Of a DNA stretch of 36,939 bases, positions 24,722 through 32,415 are shown in pieces. A program made the position numbers and the translations under genes. The notes beneath the pieces were generated by a model. The model did not search any database. It was given only the letters and a program-made list of their open reading frames with translations, and was not told the DNA's origin. This DNA comes from RUG14300 sp964391805 (GTDB lineage: Bacteria > Bacillota > Clostridia > Christensenellales > CAG-1252): assembly GCA_964391805.1 (NCBI GenBank), contig CAYMNK010000014.1, positions 1 through 36,939 of the forward strand, read 5' to 3'. Each line of letters starts with the position of its first letter. The stretch's first letter is position 1.

Positions 24722-27249
24722 TTATGGAAGATAATAAATCTATAACCGACAACCAAATAGAAGAAGTTAGCACCGTTGAAAACGCCTGTGTCGATGTAGT
24801 CGATGCAGTAGTTTTAGAGAAGCCGTCCATAGGGCTAAGCGACATAGAAGTTAACGAACGCATAGCTGACGGTAGAGTCAACGGTAATTGCACCATCAAA
24901 TCGAAATCATTTTTGCAAATACTTAAGACTAATGTGTGCACTTTGTTTAACTTTTTAAACCTTGCCTTGTTTATATTGACGATTACATTAGGTAAATCTG
25001 TTAAAAATTCCACATTTGTTCTTCCTGCCGTAGCCAACCTTATTATTGGAATCGTTCAAGAGGTTAAGGCGAAACGCACTATAGATAAACTTAATCTTAT
25101 TTCTGCTCCGCGAGTTACCGTTATTCGTGGCGGTGAACATAGAGAAATATCGGTACCTGAAATCGTGCTTGACGATGTAATGATATTGTCGGCAGGTAAT
25201 CAAATATGCTCGGACAGTACTGTTATCGAAGGCTCGGTAGAGGTCAACGAATCTCTTATAACCGGTGAATCCGATCCTATCGTCAAAAACGTAGGTGACG
25301 AGCTTTTATCGGGTTCTTTCGTTGTTAGCGGTAAAGTCAATGCGCGCGTAATTCATATCGGTAACGACAACTATGCAACCAAGATAACTAACGGTGCCAA
25401 ATATGTCAAGGAAACCACAAGCGATATATTGAAGTCGTTGAGGACCATTATTAGAATAATGAGTTTTGTGGTTGTTCCCTTAGGTGCACTTTTGTTCTTA
25501 AAGAGCTTTTTCTTGGACGAATATGCAGTAGAACTTTCTTCCTCCGAAAAACTTTCTTCTTCGATAATCAAGATGGCATCGTCTATGTCGAGTATGATTC
25601 CTCAGGGCTTAGTTGCTTTGACCTCGACCATATTTGCGGTAGGTGTAATCAGATTATCCAGACATAAGACGTTATCTCAGGATTTGTATTGTATAGAAAC
25701 ATTGGCAAGAGTTGACGTTTTGTGTTTAGATAAGACCGGAACTATTACCGAAGGCAGTATGCAAGTTGAGAGTATCGATAGCGTTTATGCTTCTCCCAAG
25801 GATATTGACGAGGCATTGACCGCTATGGTGAATATTCTACCCGATACCAACCCCACTTTTATGGCAATTAAGGATCGTTATCCTGCATCCGTGGATGTGG
25901 AAGCAAGCTTTGTTGCGCCCTTTTCGTCGGAGAGAAAGTGGAGCGGTATCTCCGTTTACGGTAAAGGTAGCGTTATTATGGGCGCCCCCGAATTTGTTTT
26001 AGGTCATAACGTTGAAGATTACCGTGAAATACTTGACTATTATACATCTCAAGGCGAGCGTGTATTGGTGCTTGTATCTTCTAAAACCGAGATGATCGAG
26101 GCGGTATTGCCTGCAGATATCAAGGTTATGGGCTTGATAATTATCGGTGATAAGATAAGAAAAGAGGCTCCCGACACCCTCAAATATTTTAGAGAACAAA
26201 ACGTTGATATTCGTATCATATCTGGCGATAATCATATCACTGTATCCGCTATTGCTCAAAAAGCGGGCTTATTGGACTGTGAAGCGATCGACATGACTAC
26301 GGTAAGCGACGAGGGAATTCAAGAAGTCAGCCGTAAATATAAGATATTCGGTAGAGTTACCCCCGATCAAAAACTTAAACTCGTTCAAGCACTCAAAGCC
26401 GATGGACATACCGTAGGAATGACAGGTGACGGCGTTAACGACGTACTTGCACTTAAAGAAGCCGATTGTAGTATAGCTATGGCTTCGGGATCGGATGCTG
26501 CAAGAAATGCATCTCAACTTGTTTTGCTGGATAGTAACTTTGCCTCTATGCCCAAGATAGTGGCTGAGGGAAGACGCAGTATTAATAATTTGCAGAGAAC
26601 AGCGGCACTTTATTTGATCAAAACTGTTTACTCGGCATTGTTGACCTTGCTATTCATTTTTATACCATATACCTATCCGTACGAACCGACCAATATCACT
26701 TTAGTTGGCGCGGTAACAATAGGTATTCCGTCATTTATATTGGCGCTTGAGCCTAATAAAGAGTTGGTCAAAGGGCGGTTTTTACCCAATGTTTTGGCTA
26801 AATCGTTACCCGGCGGTATCAGTATAGTCGTATCGGTTGCATTCTTGCAAATCGTAAGGGCGTTTTTATCGAATGCGCTCGGCTTCCAGCTTAGCGAAGA
26901 CCAAATGACCACAGTTTCTGTTGTACTTCTTGCCTTCGGTGCTTTTGTTCAGTTGTTCAGTATATGTATGCCCTTCGATTTTAAACACGTATGCTTATAT
27001 GTAAGTATGGTTATACTGTTCTTCTTAGGCTGGGGATTATCGTCCGTCGACCTTGTAATATTGGGCAAGTCGGTGAATGTATTTTCTATGACGCCCATCA
27101 ACCAAATAACCAAGCAAATGTGGGCATATCTCGGTATAGCGTTAACCGCGGCGATACCATGTTTCATACTTACCAACTGGCTTATTAAAAAGTATGTTAC
27201 CAATGCCAATAGTAAGTTAATGAGTAGACTTTCTCAAATCAGTCAATAG
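24718..27249 (+). CDS. Cation-transporting P-type ATPase (CtpE-like)
   Basis: This 843-residue membrane pump overlaps the sigma stop by four bases (ATGA); an alternative start is ATG 24724. P-type landmarks are the actuator loop TGES (about 181), phosphorylated Asp in DKTGT (about 338), and GDGVNDVLALKEAD (about 569). About ten membrane segments are expected: two pairs before residue 300 and six after about 620. The order and length fit the calcium-type/CtpE branch (COG0474). The M4 motif is PQGL (about 294) where calcium pumps have PEGL, so the ion may differ. No metal-binding domain is present. Confidence 0.87.
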   Translation: MIMEDNKSITDNQIEEVSTVENACVDVVDAVVLEKPSIGLSDIEVNERIADGRVNGNCTIKSKSFLQILKTNVCTLFNFLNLALFILTITLGKSVKNSTFVLPAVANLIIGIVQEVKAKRTIDKLNLISAPRVTVIRGGEHREISVPEIVLDDVMILSAGNQICSDSTVIEGSVEVNESLITGESDPIVKNVGDELLSGSFVVSGKVNARVIHIGNDNYATKITNGAKYVKETTSDILKSLRTIIRIMSFVVVPLGALLFLKSFFLDEYAVELSSSEKLSSSIIKMASSMSSMIPQGLVALTSTIFAVGVIRLSRHKTLSQDLYCIETLARVDVLCLDKTGTITEGSMQVESIDSVYASPKDIDEALTAMVNILPDTNPTFMAIKDRYPASVDVEASFVAPFSSERKWSGISVYGKGSVIMGAPEFVLGHNVEDYREILDYYTSQGERVLVLVSSKTEMIEAVLPADIKVMGLIIIGDKIRKEAPDTLKYFREQNVDIRIISGDNHITVSAIAQKAGLLDCEAIDMTTVSDEGIQEVSRKYKIFGRVTPDQKLKLVQALKADGHTVGMTGDGVNDVLALKEADCSIAMASGSDAARNASQLVLLDSNFASMPKIVAEGRRSINNLQRTAALYLIKTVYSALLTLLFIFIPYTYPYEPTNITLVGAVTIGIPSFILALEPNKELVKGRFLPNVLAKSLPGGISIVVSVAFLQIVRAFLSNALGFQLSEDQMTTVSVVLLAFGAFVQLFSICMPFDFKHVCLYVSMVILFFLGWGLSSVDLVILGKSVNVFSMTPINQITKQMWAYLGIALTAAIPCFILTNWLIKKYVTNANSKLMSRLSQISQ

Positions 27250-27252
27250 CGT

Positions 27253-28401
27253 ATGGATATTAGTAAGAACGAACTATTCTATCAAGATAACAAACTTTTC
27301 GAGTTCGATGCGCCGATTATCGAATGTGCTCCGCAGGGTAATGGGTACGGTATCTATTTTGAACGCACCGGATTTTTCCCCGAAGCGGGCGGTCAAAAGG
27401 CGGACAAAGGCACTATTGACGGGAACGAAGTTATAGATGTACAAGTTACCGATAAAGGAATATTGCATCTAATCGGTATTCCTCTCGAAGTAGGTCGCAC
27501 GGTGCATTGTGTTCTTGATAAGGACGAACGCCTTCGCAAAGAGAGAAATCATACCGGAGAGCATATCGTATCTTCCGTTGTACATAGACTTTTCGGATAC
27601 TCTAATGTAGGTTTTCATATGGGCGAATACGGAATGGATGTTGATTTTGACGGTCCGTTTACCAAGGACGATTTGGCTATCATCGAAAGGGAAGCGAATA
27701 TGATAGTTATGGAAAATGTGGCTGTCAAAACCTATTTTCCCGACGAAGATGAGTTAAAGAAAATCGATTATCGTTCTAAATTAGAGTTATCCTCTCCGCG
27801 AATAGTGGAGATAGAGGGCTATGATTATTGTGCTTGTTGCGCACCACACGTATCTTTTACAGGTGAAGTCGGTTTAATTAAAATAGTAGATTGCTATAGA
27901 AATAGAGGTAATTCGAGATTGACTTTGCTCTGTCAAAAGGAAGCGTTAGAATATATTCAAAGCGTTTGTAGAGATGCCGACACTGCGGGTGCGCTACTCA
28001 GCGTTAAACCGTATGCCGTATCTGCAGGAGTTGCCAAACAATTGGCACACAATAGCAATGTTGAATACGAAAACGGCGAACTCAGGCGGACGATTACGCG
28101 CTCGATAATCGATTCTTTGTCCCCTACAGACGGAAGGCTTGTTGTATTTTGTCCTGTCTTTGCTTCCAAAGACGTTTTAAATTCAGCACTGGCTTTATCG
28201 TGTAAGACTGTTTGCGTTTTCTCGGAAACGGACGCAGGATATTCATACAAAATAGCTTCTAAAAATGAAGATGTTAGAGAATTGGCAAAAAAACTCAACT
28301 CGACCTTTAACGGTAAAGGTGGCGGTCGTGCCGATTCGGTACAAGGACAACTGATTGCAAATAAAATACAGATAGAAAATTTCTTCGTTAATGAAGAATA
28401 A
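27253..28401 (+). CDS. AlaX-type alanyl-tRNA editing protein with DHHA1 domain
   Basis: The 382-residue protein starts at ATG 27253, three bases after the ATPase stop. It resembles the editing half of alanyl-tRNA synthetase without the synthetase. TGFFPEAGGQ (about 39-48) opens the domain, metal ligands are HTGEH (H100, H104) and CxxxH in the CACCAPHV segment (about 194-201), and a C-terminal DHHA1 part ends in GKGGGRADSVQGQ. Such enzymes remove Ser or Gly mischarged onto tRNA-Ala. This is the long AlaX form. Confidence 0.88.
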   Translation: MDISKNELFYQDNKLFEFDAPIIECAPQGNGYGIYFERTGFFPEAGGQKADKGTIDGNEVIDVQVTDKGILHLIGIPLEVGRTVHCVLDKDERLRKERNHTGEHIVSSVVHRLFGYSNVGFHMGEYGMDVDFDGPFTKDDLAIIEREANMIVMENVAVKTYFPDEDELKKIDYRSKLELSSPRIVEIEGYDYCACCAPHVSFTGEVGLIKIVDCYRNRGNSRLTLLCQKEALEYIQSVCRDADTAGALLSVKPYAVSAGVAKQLAHNSNVEYENGELRRTITRSIIDSLSPTDGRLVVFCPVFASKDVLNSALALSCKTVCVFSETDAGYSYKIASKNEDVRELAKKLNSTFNGKGGGRADSVQGQLIANKIQIENFFVNEE

Positions 28402-28411
28402 GGAGAATATA

Positions 28412-28822
28412 ATGTTTGATTTTGACAGATATTTTTTAAAGGAATGCCAACTTTTTCTTGCTCACATCGACTATGATTTTTTGTCGTTGCCCACGCAAAG
28501 CGAGAATAAATTGACAGTTAAAGATAGCGTTTCCGCCTATAACATTGCTGACGATAAGGTTCGCTTAGAGATTTCCAGATCGTTGGATTTCGGAGCAGGA
28601 AAGTTGTTTTCTTTAAATGTCGTTTTTGGCGTAATACTTACTAAAAATCCGTTTTCAAAGGATGAAATCAATTGGAGCGGTGTCAATTTAGCCGAGGAAT
28701 TTAAACATTCCAACGGACCGCTTCTCAATAATTTGACGTGTAGAATGAGTACGCTTATAGCACAAATAACGTCGTCATTCGGTCAAATTCCCATAGTAAC
28801 TCCCCCTAAGCTTATCAAATAG
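28412..28822 (+). CDS. SecB-fold-like small protein
   Basis: The 136-residue protein starts at ATG 28412 behind AAGGAG; an upstream in-frame ATG at 28391 lies inside alaX. I do not recognise it with certainty. Beta-rich segments (KVRLEISRSLDF, LFSLNVVFGVIL) are followed by a helix and a tail NLTCRMSTLIAQITSSFG with TPPKLIK. This layout resembles the C-terminal part of SecB-type chaperones, which carry an RGxFPxLxLxPVNF tail. No signal peptide is seen. It lies inside the nine-gene run after AlaX. Confidence 0.5.
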   Translation: MFDFDRYFLKECQLFLAHIDYDFLSLPTQSENKLTVKDSVSAYNIADDKVRLEISRSLDFGAGKLFSLNVVFGVILTKNPFSKDEINWSGVNLAEEFKHSNGPLLNNLTCRMSTLIAQITSSFGQIPIVTPPKLIK

Positions 28823-28865
28823 AGAGTTGCCGTAAACAAAAGAATTTTTAAAAGGAGAAAATACA

Positions 28866-29396
28866 ATGAAAGGCAAAAAAATGGTAGGATTAAAATTCAT
28901 TCTCAGTCCGTCGAGTTCTAAGTATTTCGATAACTATACCGAATGGCTCAAGGAACCCTTGATAATGCGTGATATGCTTCTTACAGAGCCCATGGCAGAA
29001 ACCGTTCAAAAGAAGTGGTTCAGACAAGGTATATCGTCCACTTCTATCGTTAGATTCGAAATAATCGAAAAGAATACCAAAAAGCCTGTTGGCTTTTGTA
29101 TGATTTATGATTTAGAATCCAATATTAATTCTGCTAAGGTTGCCGTTTATATAGCGGATCCCTTGTACAGATATAGAGGTTTCGGTTCCGAGGTTCTCAG
29201 TTTGCTATGCAAATATGCATTATACGAACACAAAATACACTCATTGTGGTGTGAAGTTCCCTCGTATAATTCTGCAGCATTGTCTCTTTTCCGTAAACAA
29301 GGTTTTACCGAGTGCGGAACGCGTCATCATGCGGGCAAAATCGGGGATGAATACTATAATTTAACAACGTTCGAGCTGATTAATCAAAGTTATTAA
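28866..29396 (+). CDS. GNAT-family N-acetyltransferase (RimJ/RimL-like)
   Basis: The 176-residue protein starts at ATG 28866 behind AAAGGAG. The acetyl-CoA loop YRYRGFGSEVLSLL (about 97-110) matches the Q/RxxGxG/A signature, and the C-terminal part has VPSYNSAALSLFRKQGFTECG, typical of the RimJ/RimL branch. Substrate unknown. It precedes the DUF3737 gene by two bases. Confidence 0.85.
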   Translation: MKGKKMVGLKFILSPSSSKYFDNYTEWLKEPLIMRDMLLTEPMAETVQKKWFRQGISSTSIVRFEIIEKNTKKPVGFCMIYDLESNINSAKVAVYIADPLYRYRGFGSEVLSLLCKYALYEHKIHSLWCEVPSYNSAALSLFRKQGFTECGTRHHAGKIGDEYYNLTTFELINQSY

Positions 29397-29398
29397 TA

Positions 29399-30235
29399 AT
29401 GGAAATTATACAAAACGTTCAATTAGATCAAGAGCGTGCATTATACGGTAAAAAGGATATATTGGTCCGTAATGTCAGTTTTACGGGCGATGCCGACGGA
29501 GAGAGCGCGATCAAGGAATGCTGTAATGTTCGTGTAGAGCATAGTTTTTTCAATCTTCGCTATCCGTTTTGGCATGTCAACAATCTCGAAATATTAGATT
29601 CGGAGATGACGCCTAACTGCCGAGCATCTCTTTGGTATACTCACAATGCAAGAATTCACAATACCCTTATGCACGGCATTAAAGCATTGCGTGAATGTGG
29701 CAATATCGAGATAAGTGACTGTGATATTATTTCCCCCGAATTCGGCTGGTCTGTCGATAATTGTAAGATGAACAATACCACGGCGGAGAGCGAATATTTT
29801 ATGATGCGCTCTTCCAATCTTGACTTTCGAAATGTTAAGTTCAAGGGTAAATATTCCTTCCAGTATATTGAAAATGCGATTTTTGAAGATTGTGTTTTTC
29901 AGACTAAAGATGCTTTTTGGCACGGTAAAAATATTTACGTTAAAGACAGTATTGTCAAAGGTGAGTATCTTGCTTGGTATTCGGACGGTTTGACTCTTGA
30001 GAATTGTACGATAGAGGGAACTCAACCGTTTTGCTATTGTACCAATCTCAAGTTGATTAATTGTAGAATGATAGATACCGATTTGAGTTTTGAAAGATCA
30101 TCTGTCGAAGCTCGAATCACTACGCCTATTGTAAGTGTAAAAAATCCGTATCGAGGATTTATCGAAGCGCCTTCAATAGGTGAAATAATAATAGACGACG
30201 ACAATGCTAAAGCAAACATTGTCATAGGAGAATAG
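29399..30235 (+). CDS. DUF3737-family right-handed beta-helix protein
   Basis: This 278-residue protein has short repeated strands (NLEILDSEM, NIEISDCDI, LDFRNVKF, AIFEDCVF, LTLENCTI, LKLINCRM), the pattern of a parallel beta helix and of DUF3737. Family members are cytoplasmic, small and of unknown function. No signal peptide or catalytic motif is visible. It is packed between the GNAT and flavin reductase genes. Confidence 0.75.
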   Translation: MEIIQNVQLDQERALYGKKDILVRNVSFTGDADGESAIKECCNVRVEHSFFNLRYPFWHVNNLEILDSEMTPNCRASLWYTHNARIHNTLMHGIKALRECGNIEISDCDIISPEFGWSVDNCKMNNTTAESEYFMMRSSNLDFRNVKFKGKYSFQYIENAIFEDCVFQTKDAFWHGKNIYVKDSIVKGEYLAWYSDGLTLENCTIEGTQPFCYCTNLKLINCRMIDTDLSFERSSVEARITTPIVSVKNPYRGFIEAPSIGEIIIDDDNAKANIVIGE

Positions 30236-30236
30236 T

Positions 30237-30776
30237 ATGAAAAATGTATTAGTTATTACCTCGAGTTTTAGAAAAAACGGCAATTCCAATAAATTAGCCG
30301 AGAGTTTTATGTCAGGTGCGTTAAGTGTAGGTCATAAGGTCGAGAGAATAGATCTAAGTGAGCAGAATATATCTTTTTGTCGTGGCTGTTTGGCTTGTCA
30401 GCACACGCAAAAATGTGTTATAAACGATGATGCGGTTGCTGTTGCCGAAAAAATGCTTTACGCAGATGTTTTGGTATTTGCAACACCGATATATTATTAC
30501 AGTGTCAGCGGTCAACTTAAAACAATGCTCGATAGGGCGAATCCGCTATTTACCTCAGACTATGCATTCCGTTCCGTTTATCTTCTTGCTACAGCAGCCG
30601 ATGACGATCATCATGCGGTTGAGGGAGCAGTCAAAGATATTCAAGGTTGGGTAGAATGTTTCGAAAACGCTAAACTCGAATGCGTACTCTTTGCAGGCGG
30701 TGTCGAGGGCGTAGGTGATATTGACGGTAATATTTCGCTTGATAAGGCATTTGAATTGGGTGTAAAAATCGAGTAG
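30237..30776 (+). CDS. Flavodoxin-fold NAD(P)H-dependent FMN oxidoreductase
   Basis: The 179-residue protein has the FMN phosphate loop SSFRKNGNSNKLAESF (about 9-24), a GCLACQHTQKCVINDD cysteine segment (about 49-64) and ATPIYYYSVSGQLKTMLDR (about 82-100), as in NADPH-dependent FMN reductases of the iron-sulfur-flavoprotein-like branch. The cysteines may hold an Fe-S cluster or be reduced. It is the last gene of the run; a new promoter follows. Confidence 0.85.
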   Translation: MKNVLVITSSFRKNGNSNKLAESFMSGALSVGHKVERIDLSEQNISFCRGCLACQHTQKCVINDDAVAVAEKMLYADVLVFATPIYYYSVSGQLKTMLDRANPLFTSDYAFRSVYLLATAADDDHHAVEGAVKDIQGWVECFENAKLECVLFAGGVEGVGDIDGNISLDKAFELGVKIE

Positions 30777-30805
30777 TGATCATTTTCGAAACGGAAGGTT
30801 AATAC

Positions 30806-30834
30806 TTGACATTATATTTGATAGATGTTACTAT
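30806..30834 (+). promoter_or_regulatory. Promoter of the preQ1-VUT unit
   Basis: TTGACA at 30806-30811, a 17-base spacer, and TACTAT at 30829-30834. The expected transcript would begin near 30841 and carry a leader of about 160 bases. Confidence 0.7.
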
Positions 30835-30900
30835 AAATGGCTTGTTTGGCTAAGTTCTAATTTCGAGGTTAGCCTGCGAGATAATAAATAGATAAACAAT

Positions 30901-30942
30901 AGACAGTTCGTAACCATCCTGTCTATAAATAAAACTATGGAG
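30901..30942 (+). promoter_or_regulatory. PreQ1-I riboswitch aptamer
   Basis: The P1 stem AGACAG (30901-30906) pairs with CTGTCT (30919-30924). The loop TTCGTAACCATC begins with the typical TTC and contains CCAT (30914-30917), able to pair with ATGG (30937-30940). Between lies an A-rich tail ATAAATAAAACT. This matches the H-type pseudoknot of preQ1-I aptamers in B. subtilis and Thermoanaerobacter. GGAGG overlaps the pseudoknot. Downstream, TCCATA (30962-30967) can pair with TATGGA (30936-30941), an alternative fold. The regulated gene is a queuosine-precursor transporter, as expected. An upstream hairpin (30848-30853 with 30869-30874) is unexplained. Confidence 0.8.
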
Positions 30943-31002
30943 GTATAGTGGCGTAATCTATTCCATAATCCTCGTGAGGGTTGATTGCGCCATTTAAAAA
31001 AA

Positions 31003-31779
31003 ATGAAAGAAAAAATCAAAAGAGAGTTTAAAGAACTTGTCATATTATTGCGTTCGGTTCCGTCCGTCGTACTTACATTGTTTGCTATAGCGGTGTTTGC
31101 CATGAATTTGCTTGCCAATAAGAGCATTGATTTCGGCGTTGATTGGATTGCGTTGGATTGTGGAGTGCTTTTGTCCTGGCTTACCTTTCTAACAATGGAT
31201 GTATTGACCAAGCATTTTGGACCTAAGGCATCTACTCAAATATCGGTACTTGCGCTTTTGTTGAATTTATTTTTCTGTCTTATATTCTTCTTGGCAAGTT
31301 TAATTCCCGGTGTATGGAGTCAATCTTTTGTCGAAGGTTCGGAAAGCATCATCATCGGTGCGTTGGATAAAACATTTTCGGGCAATTGGTATGTATTATT
31401 GGGCAGTTCGGTAGCGTTTTTAGCATCGTCGATAGTCAATAATACCACCAATTGGATTATAGGTAAGTTGTTTGTCGATAAGCCCGATAGTTCAATTGCA
31501 TTTATTACGAGAAGTTATGTTTCTACTGCAGTAGGACAGTTTTTTGATAATTTAGTCTTTTCTTTTATAGTCAGTTACAACTTTTTCGGATGGAGCATAT
31601 TGCAATGTGTGATGTGTGCCTTGACAGGTATGCTTGTTGAATTGCTGTTTGAAATCGTTTTTTCGCCAATTGGCTTTGCCGTATGTAAAAAATGGAAAAA
31701 AGACGGAGTCGGTAAAGAATATTTTGAATTTAGGAAAAAGGAGTTGGATTATGCGAGTGCTGATAACGGGGACGAGTAA
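31003..31779 (+). CDS. VUT/YhhQ-family queuosine-precursor transporter
   Basis: This is a 258-residue membrane protein from ATG 31003; TTG 30985 is possible but lies in the hairpin arm. About six hydrophobic helices and motifs VLTKHFGPKAS (about 66) and the SSIVNNTTNWIIGK helix (about 150) fit Vut_1/YhhQ (PF02592), which import preQ0/preQ1 or related bases for queuosine synthesis. The preQ1-type leader at 30901-30942 supports the substrate. The next gene overlaps its end by 29 bases. No queuosine-synthesis genes are in the window. Confidence 0.82.
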   Translation: MKEKIKREFKELVILLRSVPSVVLTLFAIAVFAMNLLANKSIDFGVDWIALDCGVLLSWLTFLTMDVLTKHFGPKASTQISVLALLLNLFFCLIFFLASLIPGVWSQSFVEGSESIIIGALDKTFSGNWYVLLGSSVAFLASSIVNNTTNWIIGKLFVDKPDSSIAFITRSYVSTAVGQFFDNLVFSFIVSYNFFGWSILQCVMCALTGMLVELLFEIVFSPIGFAVCKKWKKDGVGKEYFEFRKKELDYASADNGDE

Positions 31780-32395
31780 GGGGATCGGTAGAGCGATTGC
31801 CGTTAAATTTTTAGCCGAAGGACATACAGTTTTGGGATTCGATCAACTGCCGTCGACCATTGATGACGAAAGTTACGTGCATTTTTTGTGTGATATCACA
31901 TCAACACTTCCCGAAATCAAAGCGGTTGACATTGTGATAAACAATGCAGGCGTTCAAGATTCGGGTAGAGATATAGATATTAACCTCAAGGGAACAATTA
32001 AGGTTACCGAAAAATATGCTATTCACGACGGCATCAAGAGCGTTCTTTTTATCGCATCGGCAAGTGCGCGGAGTGGTGCTGAGTTTCCCGAATACGTAGC
32101 AAGTAAAGGCGGTATGGTAAGCTATATGAAGAATGTTGCGCTTCGTGTCGCCAAATACGGTGCAACTTCTAATAGTTTATCTCCGGGCGGTGTAACTACC
32201 GAGCTTAATGCTCATGTTATGAATGATCCTGTGCTTTGGAATGAAATAATGAATGAAACACTTATACCCAAGTGGGCATCGGCGGAAGAAATTGCCGAAT
32301 GGGCTTACTTCGTGACGGTGATCAATAAATCTATGACTGCGGAGGATATCCTCATCGATAACGGAGAATATGCTAAGTCGAATTTTGTTTGGTAA
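31751..32395 (+). CDS. Short-chain dehydrogenase/reductase
   Basis: The 214-residue protein starts at ATG 31751 behind AGGAG, inside the end of the transporter gene. SDR motifs are ITGTSKGIGRA (5-15) for NAD(P), NNAGV (about 72-76), Ser in IASASAR (about 113) and YVASK (about 125-129) with catalytic Tyr and Lys. It is short for an SDR (about 250 is usual), with a reduced central region. The substrate is unknown. Overlap suggests co-expression with the transporter. Confidence 0.85.
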   Translation: MRVLITGTSKGIGRAIAVKFLAEGHTVLGFDQLPSTIDDESYVHFLCDITSTLPEIKAVDIVINNAGVQDSGRDIDINLKGTIKVTEKYAIHDGIKSVLFIASASARSGAEFPEYVASKGGMVSYMKNVALRVAKYGATSNSLSPGGVTTELNAHVMNDPVLWNEIMNETLIPKWASAEEIAEWAYFVTVINKSMTAEDILIDNGEYAKSNFVW

Positions 32396-32415
32396 AAAAT
32401 ACTTGGAGAATTATA

